A stretch of 64,000 nt of DNA from Diphasiastrum complanatum (GCA_029204225.1 CM055095.1:16892870-16956869), one strand, 5' to 3'. Counted from the stretch's first letter, positions 1-12,041 are shown. The notes: a model not told the origin generated them from the letters alone. Numbers and translations are program-made.

Positions 1-1937
1 TCTATCTCATTTCATGCTTATACATGGTTCTCTTGGGTTCTACTATTCATTGGTGCACTATCTTGGTGATTGCTTGCAATTCTATGTGTAGAATGATCTA
101 TATTTGCTATTTTTGGATCCACACGTGTGAAATACAGTAGCTTTCTGGTTTTGTACGGACAGCAACAGTACATAATCATTTCATTCAAGTTTGATCAAGC
201 TCTATTAGTGTTTGCATCTCAAATTGTGTGTAGATGCTGATTTTTCTACATTGGTGAAATTGGTAGTGTATTTCTCTTTCTAACCAAAGATCATTCAAGT
301 AGATTGGATCTTAAGGATCTGAAATCTTTCACATCAGTATGGTTGAAAAAAAAAATTGGACACGTGTCGCGCAGCATGTGTTGAAACATACTGATGTGGC
401 GAGACAGATGTTGTGCACATACTAGCAAGTGGGGTGTACACCGTCTCCATGTCAAGCGCAAATTGGTGGACTATGATTTTTTCAAAATTGTGGGAACATA
501 TCTGGTTAGTTATAAAATTGGTTTAACCTAGACTTTACCGAAAAAAAAATTGGGATCTAGTCGGTTAAAAAGTCATGTGTTAATCACTAAGTTGACATGG
601 TATGCAAAGCTATCAATTTGATGTCAACATTTTTCCTAGAATCAGTAATTGATATGACTAGGAACAATCAAATATTCCTTGAGGAATTACTCCAATGTGA
701 CGAGGCCACTTTGTATCCGTTGCTCAACAAATTAAGTGTGGCACTTAATTGAGTGAGTAATGGTAATGATCTATGGAGTTGAGGTCTTATTGACACTCAT
801 AGCTAGAACCTAAGTTCCTCCTCATTGTGGTCTCAAGATGGAACCATAGTTGTGAGAGGAGCAATGAGAAGTATGAGATAGGAATGAGTCAAACCTTGAA
901 CAGATTATTACTAAATGTGAGGGAGGGTTCACTTTCCCTTTGCTTAAATTCTAGAAATTTTCCAGGCATCGAAAATATCTAAGGGAGGAAGTGTAACTAG
1001 ACATCAAAGTTATTAATGACTATGGAACTATGTTATGCAAAAGAATCAATGGTAAATACAAAAATACTTAATGACCAAGAGTACTTGGCAATCGCAAGAG
1101 GTACTCTTGATACATGGACCATGTTTAAAACTTGTTCACATGTAAAAGACTTTTCCCTAGAGTTGGCCACTCTTACTTCATATGCATGAAGTTTACTAAC
1201 TAGTGGAGGTTAATCACATGATAAAAATCCATGAATTTGTTATTCATTCAGCCAATTCAAGATTGTTATAAGATATCTAAATGATTGTTCTCTCTTGGAT
1301 TTGGTTGTAATGGAAGTGTCTATATAAGATATAGAACAACCAAATTATTTGAATCTTTGGAAAAAAATTTGATCGAGAAGCAAATATTTTCTTGCGAAAG
1401 GAACGGTGGCATGGGACATTAATATTTGCAACAAGAATTTCTTTTGTGAAAATGATCCAAATGACAATGGTTAGCCTGTACTCCTAGATAAGTGGAATTC
1501 AATTGTGGAAGGCATGAATTCAGAAACTTTAAACTTCCTTCAAGTTTTTTTTATCTTTATTAGATAATTGGATTATTGGTAGATGAGATTTTATGTCTCT
1601 TAGATTGAAATATCTTATGATAAAAGGCAAAGTCTTAGTGTGGAACATTTCACTATCAACTTTTTATGATTTTCGGACATTTCATGCAATGTCTCATCGG
1701 ATTGTTGGGTGTTGTAATAGGATTGATTATCTCAAAGGAGCAACCTGTTGCATAGATTTCTAAAAAAAATTCAGAACATGCATATAAGATAAATCGGTCA
1801 AAAGCAATAGGTAAATAATCTGGGAATCGTAAAGAATCAAAAGAAGTTTGGAAATTGAATAAAATAATATATGCATGAGTAGTATAGAAGAAGATTAAAC
1901 TTAAGTTGTATTGGTCAAGTTCACCAATCACACCAGT
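1..1937. other. AT-rich stretch without a recognisable gene
   Basis: No open frame with a recognisable product was found. A CCACACGTGTGA palindrome (CACGTG at 122-127) and another CACGTG at 361-366 resemble motifs found in the Copia LTRs elsewhere in the window, so part of this stretch may be old LTR sequence. Around 1255-1325 one frame reads FKIVIRYLNDCSLLDL, faintly like the linker before Copia RNase H (usual form KRILRYLKGT). That match is too short to call a gene. Confidence 0.4.
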
Positions 1938-2006
1938 CTAGAATTGATACATAGTGATCTGTGTGGCCCTATGAGTATTCCCTTTGTTAAAAATTCACAA
2001 TTCTAG
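1938..2006 (+). pseudogene. Copia integrase remnant
   Basis: One frame reads LELIHSDLCGPM followed by SIPF and soon a stop. The IHSD.CGPM block is the start of the catalytic core of Ty1/Copia integrase and contains its first catalytic Asp. Nothing else of the integrase is preserved around it, so this is a short fossil of a Copia pol gene. Confidence 0.6.
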
Positions 2007-2122
2007 CTTGACTAGTTTTGGTCATATGACTTGTAAATAGTTAGATGGTCATGATGTGGCTTGTCACACGTGCCAAATAGCATAGGATTCCATTCATAAG
2101 GATGTTCTCAAGTAGACCTAAG

Positions 2123-2666
2123 TGTTAGAACCTTTGGAATGAGTCCAAATTATGCTTAGATACAAGGGAGAAAAAATAGGAGCTATTTTTGGTAATTTTT
2201 GCATTGTTGAGGGATCTCCAAGATTCCAACCCTAACTTGGTAGGGATGAAAGATCCACCAAAATTAGCATTAGGGATAGGTTTAGGGCTACTCATACCTG
2301 CCCAAAACCGTGATGGATCATGTATATATAGGTGATGATATCTCACCAAAATCAATCAAGCAATTTCATGTTTTTTCTCTCATAATGGTGCAATTGCTCT
2401 CTATGTTCATAATTGTTTGAGTACTTGTGATTACTAATGATTATAGGATTGAATGTAGGTCTGGTGTACAGTACTCAGACTGTGGGAGGCCGTACTTTCA
2501 CACGTGTGAAGCCTTCTTCAAGGATTTGGGCCATTTAGTGAGGTTCAAGCATAGATTTTTGATGGATTTTGATGGTTCAACTTGTGCTAATCTTATGAAA
2601 TCATAATCTATTGTTTTCCTCATCATTTCAAGTGTTTTAGGTTCCTTATTTGCTGTAATTTTTACA
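2123..2666 (+). repeat. Copia-type LTR with TATA box
   Basis: The segment starts TGTTAG and ends ...TTTACA directly before a plant initiator-Met primer binding site, so the right edge is a 5' LTR boundary. A TATATATA box lies at 2323-2330 and a perfect 14-bp palindrome TTCACACGTGTGAA at 2497-2510. The left edge (TG at 2123) is an inference from the TG...CA rule. No matching 3' LTR was found nearby. Confidence 0.6.
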
Positions 2667-2678
2667 TGGTATCAGAGC
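2667..2678 (+). other. Primer binding site for initiator-Met tRNA
   Basis: The sequence TGGTATCAGAGC is the exact complement of the 3' end of plant initiator-Met tRNA. It is the standard first-strand primer site of Copia and many chromodomain Gypsy elements and abuts the LTR end. Confidence 0.85.
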
Positions 2679-3420
2679 CTAAAGGCTGAAATGAGCTAAA
2701 TCCTTGGTTTGCATTCAATTTGATCACAATTTTTGATCTAAATCTTGTGTAGATTGGATCTTAGCATCTAGTATTGATTCTAGAACTCAAAGTGAGTCAG
2801 ATACATTGGAGATTGGTGTTGTGTGACTTCATTTGCAGGTGTTTAGGTGTCTAAAACCAGAGGCAAAGTTGAATTCAATTCACATTACCAAGATAGCAAG
2901 TTTTGCTTGCTCCAAGCATTGATTTCTAAGCGAGTTTTGGAGGTGATTTCATAGAGAAGGCTTTCTAGCATTCAAGGAGAGGGAAGATCAGAGTTTTGGG
3001 GACTCTTCAAGGCTATTCTAAGGTGTAGTAGGCACCTCCTAAAGTGATTTAGGTTCAGTCCAACCATTGCTTGACTTATGCACCAAATTAGATCAATTTT
3101 TCATCAATTTTGATCATTTTTTGCTTGTGATTGGATAGTAGATTGTGTTGCATCCTCATTAAGTTCCATTTAGATCTTTTACAAGTGATTTTGGAAGTAT
3201 ATTAGGTTGCTGAAATACACTCTTGATCAGATCATTTGGAAGCTTTAATGTTCTTTATAGAAAGAGGGGCAATTCTACTAGTATTGTCTACTTCAATCAA
3301 GCAAGTGCATTGTTTCTAGTATTCTATGATTTGATTTTGTTAGAGATCATTCTTAGATCTTTATAGGAAGTCTATTACTGATCTTTTCAGGTCCCTAAGA
3401 AGTGGGATAAGGTAGACCAA
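2679..3420 (+). other. Decayed Copia leader or internal region
   Basis: Between the primer site and the RNase H remnant I see no gag, protease, integrase or reverse transcriptase motif. If the LTR at 2123-2666 and the RNase H at 3421 belong to one element, almost all of gag-pol has been deleted between them. Confidence 0.4.
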
Positions 3421-3981
3421 CAAAGGTATTTTCACAACATTCTTATCAAATACAATTTGATTAATTGTAAATTAGGTCACTCACCTATGGATTCAAGCTT
3501 GCGATTGTCGAAGGACCAATGTCCTTAGACCAAGCAGAAAGAAGAGCAGATGAGAGAATATCATTATCGATTGATACTTGGATCTCTCATGTATTCAATA
3601 GTCTATACAAGACCTGATATCGCCTTTGCAGTTATCTCACTCGGCCAATTTGTAGCCAACCCTGGCATGACCCATTGGAAGGATCTTATAAGAGTCATGA
3701 GATACATTCGAGCTACAACGGACCAATGCATCTGCTATGGAAAAGTCAACAACGACAATCTTCATTGGCTCAATGGATATTCCGATGCAAGCTGGGGAGG
3801 AGATGTAGATATTCGTAAATCCACATCTGGATTTTCATTCTTCCTCAACGGTGGTCCTATTTCTTGGAAAAGTCGTACGCAAACCTCTAGTGTTGTTTCA
3901 TCTATAGAAGCAGAGTATATTGTTGCTTCTCAATCTATAAAAGAAGCATTTATATTGAGAAATAACTACCATAAACAATGA
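3421..3981 (+). pseudogene. Copia reverse transcriptase end plus RNase H
   Basis: The frame reads from a QRYFHNILIKYNL block, the end of Copia reverse transcriptase, through YHRLILGSLMY-like and TRPDIAFAV motifs into the RNase H domain. The catalytic Asp lies in YSDASWGG and the Glu in SIEAEY. There is an in-frame stop near 3520, and RNase H is cut off soon after the EAEY block, before the CDN and KHIE motifs. The last 20 or so bases may already belong to an inserted LTR (next entry). It is a dead fragment of a Copia pol gene. Confidence 0.85.
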
Positions 3982-4481
3982 AATAACAATCAAAGGAAAA
4001 TAAAACGTGAAACAAAAGAGCATGGGACACAATAGCAATAGCACATGATGATGCTTGAGTACTCAAAATGGTAGAGTCTCCTCCTCTCAATTAGCATGTA
4101 AAATGAAGTACAAGATATTCATTTTTATCTTTGGGGAGGCCCTTGCACCTTGGTTTCTATTGGCTACTTCAAGAAAGGGAGGATTGAAATTCTAACCCTT
4201 CAAAAGAAACACACTTCAATCTATGGTGCACAAGGAAGCACACCCCAACTACCACCATTTTGACTTTGACTACTAATTAGAACTTAACAAAACTTATTTA
4301 ACTTATACTTTGGTCCCTTTTACATTATTTTAATTACATGCCCAAGTCTAGTTTATTTAAATTACAATACTTTACAAGTGCTCATTGGGCTATGGGCTTA
4401 CGCACGTAGGATGCCACGGCTCTCACAACTTATTTTCTACTTCCAGCTAGTTTTATTTATTTTCAAGAAATACCCTCAACG
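3960..4481 (-). repeat. LTR fragment of the Tat/Athila-like Gypsy family
   Basis: Read on the minus strand this segment follows the same order of blocks as the LTR at 35872-36420: a GAGGGTATTTC-like start, AAATAAATAAAA, GCATCCT...GCCCAATGAGCAC, then GGGCCTTCC-like and ATGCTTGAG blocks. It is a diverged copy, joined to the broken end of the Copia RNase H on its left. Confidence 0.65.
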
Positions 4482-4537
4482 TGGTGTCATTGTTGGGTTT
4501 CTATGAAGGAATATTGTTTAGGAATAGTTATTTATTA

Positions 4538-5481
4538 GCTCTAATACCACTCTTGCTTAATATGATATCTAGACAAGAGAAAACTCAATGTTAAAGTATG
4601 ATAAGATCTTTAGCAACTGTTGATTCAGACTATTACTCAGATCGACCAGAGGAATATCTTTGTAGGTGTCAAAGACAACGATGAAGGGAGCAAAATAGTT
4701 AGGCGTCTATGACAACCATGTTCCTTCGAGTGAGATATTCTGAATGAGTCGTTGAACGAGTATCAATACTAGAGAAAGAAATTATCAGAAAGCATTTGTC
4801 AGTGCAAAACACACATAAAGAAAATAGAAAATCTATCTTAAGCTGCTGTAAATACAACGATAAGATCACAATCATGTGCCTAAGAATGGTTCACAATAAT
4901 AGCACACTATGTGCTGTGATCTTACTATGCTAGTTATAGATTGAATAATATCTCTACTTCTTGAATTACTTTCACTCTCTTTAAATATCTCCGATCCTAT
5001 GGAATCAGATAGTCTGATACAAAGGAGTTCACGAAGGAACTTTGATTCGCGCTACCATTGATTATTGACTCATCTATTGTTTCATATGCACACACTTGTT
5101 ACTTATGATATTGTGTATATAAATACATCAGTTGTTGTACAACAGTAAGCATACCGATTGTGAAGTGGTGCAGTTACTACAAAGTGAACTATGACATATT
5201 CTGTGTTGGGAAAAGCAGAGTAAGAGCTCCATTTTGACTAGTGATAGTCATTAGTTGTCGAAGGTGTCAAAGTCAAGATGTGGATGGACTTATGTCAAGT
5301 TGGTGAAATTGACGTCGAAGTACTCGAGTTGATTATGTTCTGCTTCAAAGTCGATGTAGATATAGGCTGTTTGACTTGTGCTAATAGAGCTGCATGCTGT
5401 TGTAGAGAGAAAATATTTACATAGTATGATAGTACTTAAGAGATGAATTCAGGTGAGTAGGAGTGAAGATTAACTCCAACA
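4538..5481 (-). repeat. Copia LTR with adjoining primer-site-like sequence
   Basis: On the minus strand an LTR starts TGTTGGAGTTAATC at 5481, directly downstream of a Copia RNase H remnant. It runs to about 4551, where it meets GTGGTATTAGAGC (4550-4538), one base different from the canonical initiator-Met primer site. A primer site after an LTR marks a 5' LTR, yet RNase H precedes it. This LTR therefore sits between the end of one element and the beginning of another. The LTR has no coding content. Confidence 0.55.
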
Positions 5482-6107
5482 CTCGCTCTTAAGCTCAATT
5501 CATAGGATCCTAAATGAAGCTTAATATGATAGTAGCTTAATTCGACAACCTTATCTATAACTTTCTCTCTAAGAATATGAAATTGAACTTCAATGTGTTT
5601 AGTTCTAGAATGAGTTCATGAGTTCAGAGATAGAGCTATGCAGCTCTTATTGTCGCAATGGAGTATAGTTGGTCTGAATTGAGAAAACATTAGATCTTGA
5701 AGCAATATTCTGAGTCAAATGATTTTCTTAACTACAGAGGTGGCTGCAACATATTCGGACTATGTGGAAGTAAAAAAAAATGCATTTCTGCTTTCGATTG
5801 TTCCATTAAATGGGTCCGAGCCTGCTAGAAAGCATAAGTATCCATAAGTGGATTTTTGTGTGTCTATGTCTCCAGCCCAGTCAAAGTCAGAGTAAGAATT
5901 TAGAGTTAAAGCGTCCTCTGTATTTTCTTTATAACACAGAGCATAGTGCTTGTTGTCTTGAATGTATCTTAATACTCTCAGTAGAGCTTTCCAGTGTAGG
6001 CTAGAATCCCTGACATAAATCGTGACAGTGTGTTGACTCTATAGGCAAGATTTAGTCGAGTGCAAACCACGACATACATGATCGATCCGACTATCGACTG
6101 AGAGGGG
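5482..6107 (-). pseudogene. Copia RNase H remnant
   Basis: The minus strand carries consecutive Copia RNase H blocks: SIVGSIMYVVVCTR, a DWAGD-like block around the first Asp, STYGYLCFLAGS, SEYVAATS, LHCDNKSCIALSLN and RTKHIEVQFHILREKV. Several stops and frameshifts interrupt it. Its upstream end is cut by the Gypsy LTR at 6108 and its downstream end leads into the LTR at 5481. Order and spacing fit a Copia 3' end. Confidence 0.8.
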
Positions 6108-7285
6108 TTATGAGGGAAGCTCCTCAAGATCCTGCTTACAAACACAAACACAATGGAAAACACACTATGGAGAAACCACACAACCAAGTAGAAGCATCCA
6201 ATCAAACTCTAGAAGCTTCACCCCCAAGCCAAGGAATAGGAAGCATGAAAGTAGAGTGAAAGCCTAGCAATGAACCAACCACAAACCTGAGGAATAGGAC
6301 AAGTTTGGCTTCTTCTTATAGAGCCGTGAACCACTTGTGCACATAGACATGCAAGGTCCTAACTCTCATATACATAGGTTCCTCCAGAATAAAGTCTCTA
6401 TGCTGGGATCCTCTATTCATAGAATTGCTATTGATAACTCTACACATGCACTAGTCCCAAACCTTGTCTTAACTCCATTTACTATGTTCTAGGCCTCAAA
6501 AGGATATTAGTTACTTTTGGGTCACGTCCAGTATGACGTGGCATAACTAACAGCTTGATTCGCTAGAGTATCGTGTATTTAAGAGAGGAGTATACTGTGT
6601 CCTATGTACTGATCATGGACATGACATTCTTCCCTCCTTAAATTGCTTCTAACCTTAGAAGCTAAACTTAGAAAAATTCTTCTTTATGCTATCAACTCTC
6701 TCCCACAAATCATCATCCTCAGTACGACCTTTCCACCGAATTAAGCACTCAGAGATAGAACGATTTCTATGAGGGAAACTTTTCAAGATCCTGCTTACAA
6801 ACACAAACACAATTGAAAACACACTATGGAGAAACTACCCAACCAAGTAGAAGCATCCAATCAAACTCTAGAAACTTCACCCCCAAGCCAAAGAATAGAA
6901 AGCATGAAAGTAGAGTGAGAGCCTGGCAATGAACCAACCACAAATGTGAGGAATTGGACAAGTTTGGCCTCTTCTTATAGAGCCATGAACCACCCGTGCA
7001 CATAAATATGCAAGGTCCTAACTCTCCTATACATAGATTCCTCCATAATAGAGTCTTTATGCTTGGATTCTCTATTCATAGAATTGCTATTGATAACTCT
7101 ACACATGCACCAGTCCCAAACCTTGTCTTAACTCCATTTAGTGTGTTCTGGGCCTCACAAGAATATTAGTTACTTTTGGATCATGTCCAGTATGACGTGA
7201 CATAACTAATAGCTTGATTCACTAGAGTACCATGTATCCAAGACTAGAATATACCAAATCCTATGTACTGATTATGGACATGACA
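6108..7285 (-). repeat. Two tandem Gypsy LTRs with a duplicated pol tail between them
   Basis: Two direct repeats of about 660 bp (6108-6767 and 6768-7430) share most of their sequence. In each, an LTR-like part starts TGTCATGTCC (7285 and 6626, minus strand) after a purine-rich AAGGAGGGAAGAA tract, and is preceded by the end of a chromodomain. The arrangement on the minus strand is integrase, chromodomain, LTR, second chromodomain end, second LTR. A tandem duplication of the 3' end of one element explains this. Confidence 0.7.
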
Positions 7286-7998
7286 TTCTTCCCTCCTTAA
7301 ACTGTTTCTACCCTTAGAAGCTAAACTTAGGGAAATTCTTCTTTATGCTATCAACTCTCTCTCTCACGAATCAACATCCTCAGTATGACCTTTCCACCGA
7401 ATTAAGCACTCAAAGATAGAACGATTTCTCAATTATTTATCTCTGGTTCTGAGCACTTTTTAAAATTCCAAAGGTACACTAGGCGACACGTCTTCCAAAT
7501 GGGATAAATCCTCATCCGATCCAACTGTATCACCATCATGTAAACTTAGTTTCAAATGACTTACATGAAATGATAGGTGTGGAGTCGATTTTCGTTGAAG
7601 ATTGAGTTCATACGCCAAGATATACCCAGTCATCAACTTTAAAATCTCTTAAGATTGACATAGCACTTATTTCTATCTTGAGCACTTCGAATACTATCCT
7701 TAGCCACTTGCAACATTTCTTGCATATCATGCAGGAAATCAACAACTTTCTGGATCTTAACAAACTTCGTCTCAACATTTACTGGAGATTTAGGTTGAAA
7801 ACCGTACATAAGCATAAAAGGACTGTAACCTGTAGCAGAATGTTTTCTACTATCATCTACAAACTCAACTAGTGGGAGGTGATCTTCCCAATGAGATTGC
7901 CTATGAGAAACATATGTCCTCAAAATATCTTCCATAGTTTGATTAGTCCTTTCTGTTTGGCCATTTGATTCAGGATGATTAGAAGAACTTAAACTCAA
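7286..7998 (-). pseudogene. Gypsy (chromovirus) integrase C-terminus and chromodomain
   Basis: The frame begins at HPESNGQTERTNQTMED, which contains the catalytic Glu of Ty3/Gypsy integrase, and continues through VEFVDDSRKHSATGYSPF and YGFQPKSP. After a stop it runs through HLSFHVSHLKLSLHD to ISECLIRWKGR, a chromodomain core (usual EYLVKWKGY). The first two catalytic Asp residues are missing because the element is broken at 7998. Stops and frameshifts make it non-functional. The chromodomain places it in the chromovirus branch. Confidence 0.8.
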
Positions 7999-8395
7999 GG
8001 AAAAAAATGAGCCCTCTGTAGAATTTTCCAGTCTTTGGTGCTCACATGTGTGGGAAGTACGGCCTCTGTTGATGTGGTCTTGCTAACCTTGTCCCCCATT
8101 TCAATTGTGCTTTACACATCTAATTTGGTGCTTTATAGCAAAAGTTATTATCGTTAGAAGTTGAGCAATTTTTAGCTCACAAATTGGCATGTTGGAACGT
8201 GAGCAGTAGGCTATTTTTTCTCTTTTGAAAAATTATTTTCACGTCACTTTGTATATATAGGAACGTAATACAATGAGTTACAGAAGTTATGTGCATGGAT
8301 TTTCATGTTTGAATGCAGCTTAGGTAGAATCCACCCTGCCGGTGAAATCCAGACTGGAGGTGGGGTTCGACAAAAAAATTTTAATTCTGCGTGAC
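7999..8395 (+). other. Unassigned segment with LTR-like promoter features
   Basis: No ORF is recognised. A TATATATA box lies at 8252-8259, and a CACATGTGTG plus GTACGGCCTC pair near 8045 resembles sequences in the Copia LTRs near 2.5 and 51.4 kb. It could be an LTR remnant that interrupts the Gypsy integrase. Confidence 0.35.
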
Positions 8396-8398
8396 AGT

Positions 8399-8663
8399 GC
8401 CACGCAAATTTTTTTAAACTAAAACCTAAAATATGAGCGCCAAAATACGGTTGTTATTTAACCAATTCTCATGTGACATGATTTTTTTGAGATTTGCCAC
8501 GCATGGTAAATATCCAGAGAAAATTCCAGAGCGATGGTTTTTTTTATTGCCACGCGTGGCAAAATTTGTTAAAAAATTTGCCACGCATGGCAATATCAAT
8601 ACACAATACTTAAAAGAAATTTTGCTTTGGAAATTTGCCACGCGTGGCAGTGCCACGCATGGC
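8399..8663. repeat. Array of GCCACGCGTGGC palindromes
   Basis: Five 12-bp units lie at 8496, 8549, 8580, 8637 and 8652. The units at 8549 and 8637 are the perfect palindrome GCCACGCGTGGC. Those at 8580 and 8652 read GCCACGCATGGC, and 8496 has one further change. A half unit is at 8399. Most sit in a TTTGCCACGC...GGCAAA context. Short inverted motifs repeated near an end are typical of CACTA subterminal regions, and a CACTA transposase lies just to the right; the link is inferred. Confidence 0.75.
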
Positions 8664-9392
8664 AAAATTAGTTTGTTGTATTTTTTTTTTTAACTAGTAT
8701 GAATAATATGTTAATAAACAACAACTTTATGATTAATTTAAAAGCAAATCATTTTTTTTTTTAGATTTTGAATAAGTGTATACTTATAATAAAATGTGAA
8801 CTAAAAATCAAATGATCATTATGTCAAATTCTTATGCTTTGACGAATTGAACTTATTATTAGTTGAATATTACATGCTATCTTATGTATTTATGGACATT
8901 ATGATGTGTTTCTATATTGAGAAAATTCTATAATCAAAATTTGACATTAAATTGATTATGGTATTAATGGGTAAAAATATAAGCGTGAGCTTAATATGCA
9001 TTTGAAGGATGGTAAGTACCTTACAATCGAGAGCCATGTGGTAGCTTGTTAAGCTAATTTGTTGATAAAAAAATTGCAATGTTATACACCTTTGCATGTT
9101 TGCAAAGATCAATGAATAGTTGAACGTTATTGTGGCAAAGTGTATTATTATCTCAAAGAAGATGCTTTTTAATTATAATATATAAATAATCAACACATAT
9201 ATCTCTTAATTAGTTCACACATCTATTAATATTGATAATTTTTTTTAATTCTAAGTGATTGCAAGATGCGTTTGAAATGAAACTTTAGAAATGCAACATC
9301 ATAGAAAAATATAATGATTTAAATTTGAAAACAATATATATTGACCACAATGGATCATTTTATGATAAAATTATTTGTGACATGTACAAAAT
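8664..9392. other. AT-rich stretch without a gene
   Basis: No coding sequence or RNA gene is recognised. It lies between the palindrome array and the acidic tail of the CACTA transposase and may be the 3' non-coding part of that element. Confidence 0.4.
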
Positions 9393-11126
9393 TTATTCAT
9401 TATCGCAAGATTCAAATTCATCAACCAATACATCTTGCAACTCATCTCCGCTAAGATGATTTTCATCATCACTATCGAAATCAAAACCTCTCTCAATATT
9501 GTCCTCATGCAAAGAATCATTGTCGTCATCAGAATCATGAGAATCAATTCTCGAGTTTTCAATATTTATAAAACTCGAAGATATATGTACATCTTCATCA
9601 GATATACTTATGTTGTCCAAATTTAGATCTTCCATTTCATTCTCAACATATGCATTTTCGAATACATGTCTTGAGCGTGGCTTAATTTGAACAACATACC
9701 GCCAATCTTTGTTTAGTCGATCTGGCATTTAGCAATGTTAGAATTAGATATTTGTTATGATCACATTTTAATTCACAATAAATAGATGTAATGAAAAAGT
9801 AGTGTAGATGATTAATATAACATTGATCACAATTGACAAAAAGAAAAAATGTGAAATTCATGCACACCTATTCACAATGACAAGGCAACACCAATGTGTC
9901 TGAAAAGTCCATGCTTAATGTCTTGGTTGAATCGATAGCAAAAATTCACTACGATCTTTTTTTACAGTTGCATTTGATCCTCTATAATTGATTCTGAATC
10001 ATTTCACGTCAAAAAATATTTACCCATTTCACCAAAACACACCTCATATATGGCTTGTATGGTTCCTACATACTCAAGCTCTCCAGAAATCGGACTTTGA
10101 TCTCGAGCACTACTCCGACTTTCTTGATGGAAGATGCCATCACACCACAATCATAAGTTCGTCGTTTCATATCAAATGATTAAATGCGATGATGATGACC
10201 ATATGCCCACATTGCACTATACTTTTGATACTGTCACATGTTGATTATAATTAAAATAGTAATCAATCATCGTACAAATTAAAATTGTTCACTTAAAAAA
10301 AATAGAGCTATAGACAAACCTTCCAATCACAGCCTGTTGCAAATATTCTCATTATGTGTCAGATATGAATTGTCCCTTTAATCTTGCTTGTTGGAGTGTA
10401 TCAACCATCCAGTCTATGGTGCATTGGTTGGGCAATGGCTCAAGATTATGTGAAGGTGCAGCTTGACCACTACGCCTATTGCGTCGGTGTTGATTTCTAG
10501 TCAATACTTTTTTTTTTCCTTCATATAATTCCAACCATTTATCCATTACTCCTGTATTATATAGCATGAAGGTTAAATTTTTTTCTCTCAAAATAGGTGT
10601 CATTTTTTTAAGACTACCCATACCTTGAGGTTTTCACCTTTCACCTCATTGCTTTCCTCATCATGCCATAGTCGTGGAGCAGATGGATCTATTTGAAACA
10701 AAACTTCGGCAACATAAAATAGAGATTCTTGCACTTACCATTTCTCTGACATGCTTCCCTCTGGCCTTGCCTCCTGACGCACAAAATCTTTCAACACTTT
10801 CATGAATCTCTCCACCTACAGAAAATTTTAACACGTCAATGAAAATGTTCTGTTATTATTTTGAAAGAATCACACTACATTTATTGAAATCACTAAAATC
10901 AAATTCGAGTGTATTATACCCTGAGTGCATAGGGCTGACAATACCAACTTCTTGGACCAAGTGCACAAGCAGATGCACCTGTATGTCTAGGATAGAAGTT
11001 CAAAAATCCTTCTCAAGCATACATACAGCCTCCACCATATCTTCTTGTTTTGTTTGCACCTCTATCTCACGAATCTCCTTACCACACATCCATCTACATC
11101 ATGTTTGTAGTATAACTAGATTTTAG
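9393..11126 (-). pseudogene. TNP2 transposase, C-terminal region
   Basis: Discontinuous blocks read CMLEKDF, LDIQVHLLVHLVQEVG, VERFMKVLKDFVRQEARPEGS and LFYVAEVL, matching the family's VHL..HL and ERY...LK..VRN.ARPEGS motifs. Near 10352-10621 a frame reads EKNLTFMLYNTGVMDKWLEL. Near 10160-10000 a frame reads TYDCGVM, then GELEYVGTIQAIYEV, like the DUF4216 region. The last block (9728-9393) has DWRYVVQIKPRSRHVF followed by a highly acidic Asp/Ser/Glu tail. Stops separate the blocks. Confidence 0.65.
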
Positions 11127-11211
11127 TACGTTCATATTATTTTATCAAACTTGTATTAGAAAAAAAACATGCAATTTCATAAGATATCGATGTAAACAAA
11201 AAAAATTAAGT

Positions 11212-11928
11212 ACTTGACAACGGATGCTAATTTGTAAATGGCATCACGAAGCTGATCAGTTAGACAGCCACGAATGCACATTGGAAATATGTACTCGACC
11301 ATTTTTAACCAATCATGAGATTTTAGACCATGGAGTTTTCCTTACAACTGTGATGTTCATAGTGAATGAGCAAAACCTGTTGGTGTTCGCATCTCACAAA
11401 TGACTGACCGTACATACTTATACTCTTCTTTCGTAAGAATCCAAGGGGCTCTTGGAATACTATAGGTATTTCCATCAATACATAATTTTGGCCAATACTC
11501 TTTTTTTGTTTTTGATTCTTGTAGATCATGCCTGGCAGAAATACTACCTTTGTCGCCTACCAAGTGTTTCCATATTGATTCACCCACATTTTTGAATATG
11601 TGCATAGGATCAAGCAAGTGATTGATCAAAAGGTTATTCCAATATGGTAAACAATGAAAGATGGATAGTCTTTTCATACCATTGATTGGCTTAGTCTCGG
11701 ATTCAATCCAAAGTTTGTGCCAATCTGCCACGGACATTCTCTTTGGAGGCATTCTTGTTTCTGATCTTCCTCCAAAGCCTCTTCTATGAGCATTTCTAAA
11801 TGGATGATTTTCATCATGCAAATACTTGCGATGATTTTCATACACAACTTTGTTTAAATGACGTGAGTGTCGAGCATCAATATTTGGTCCACAAATGAGA
11901 CACGCGTGATATCCAGAAGTTGTAAAAC
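11212..11928 (-). pseudogene. TNP2 transposase, central exon
   Basis: After a TTCTTTTAG acceptor the frame reads GFTTSGYHACLICGP, ARHSRHLNKVVY, LPYWNNLLINHLLDPMHIFKNV and RHDLQESKTKKE. These correspond to the TNP2 zinc-like CP.C block, the LPYW block and the (L)D.MHI.KNV block with its conserved acidic and His residues. The frame breaks after GFAHSL, then continues with GLKSHDW...MCIRGCL, the usual SHDCH..M...LP..IR block. The splice joining DWAIVQ to GFTTSGY matches the family. Confidence 0.8.
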
Positions 11929-12041
11929 CTAAAAGAATCAAATCCAATTCATGTTATAAATAGAATTCTTTTAAAGAATAAATATTGCATGCATAAAAAA
12001 TAAATATACAAAAATTACAAGTGATTTTATTTTATAGTCAC

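Noticed and set aside
2046-2170. A Gypsy integrase zinc-domain-like reading (DVACHTCQIA, then HKDVLK and LEPLE)
   Set aside because: It needs several stops within 40 codons and overlaps the proposed LTR start at 2123; the match is too weak to annotate.
8426-8693. Overlapping ORFs on both strands with repeated LPRVA and FATHG peptides
   Set aside because: They are by-products of the palindromic DNA repeats, which read similarly on both strands.
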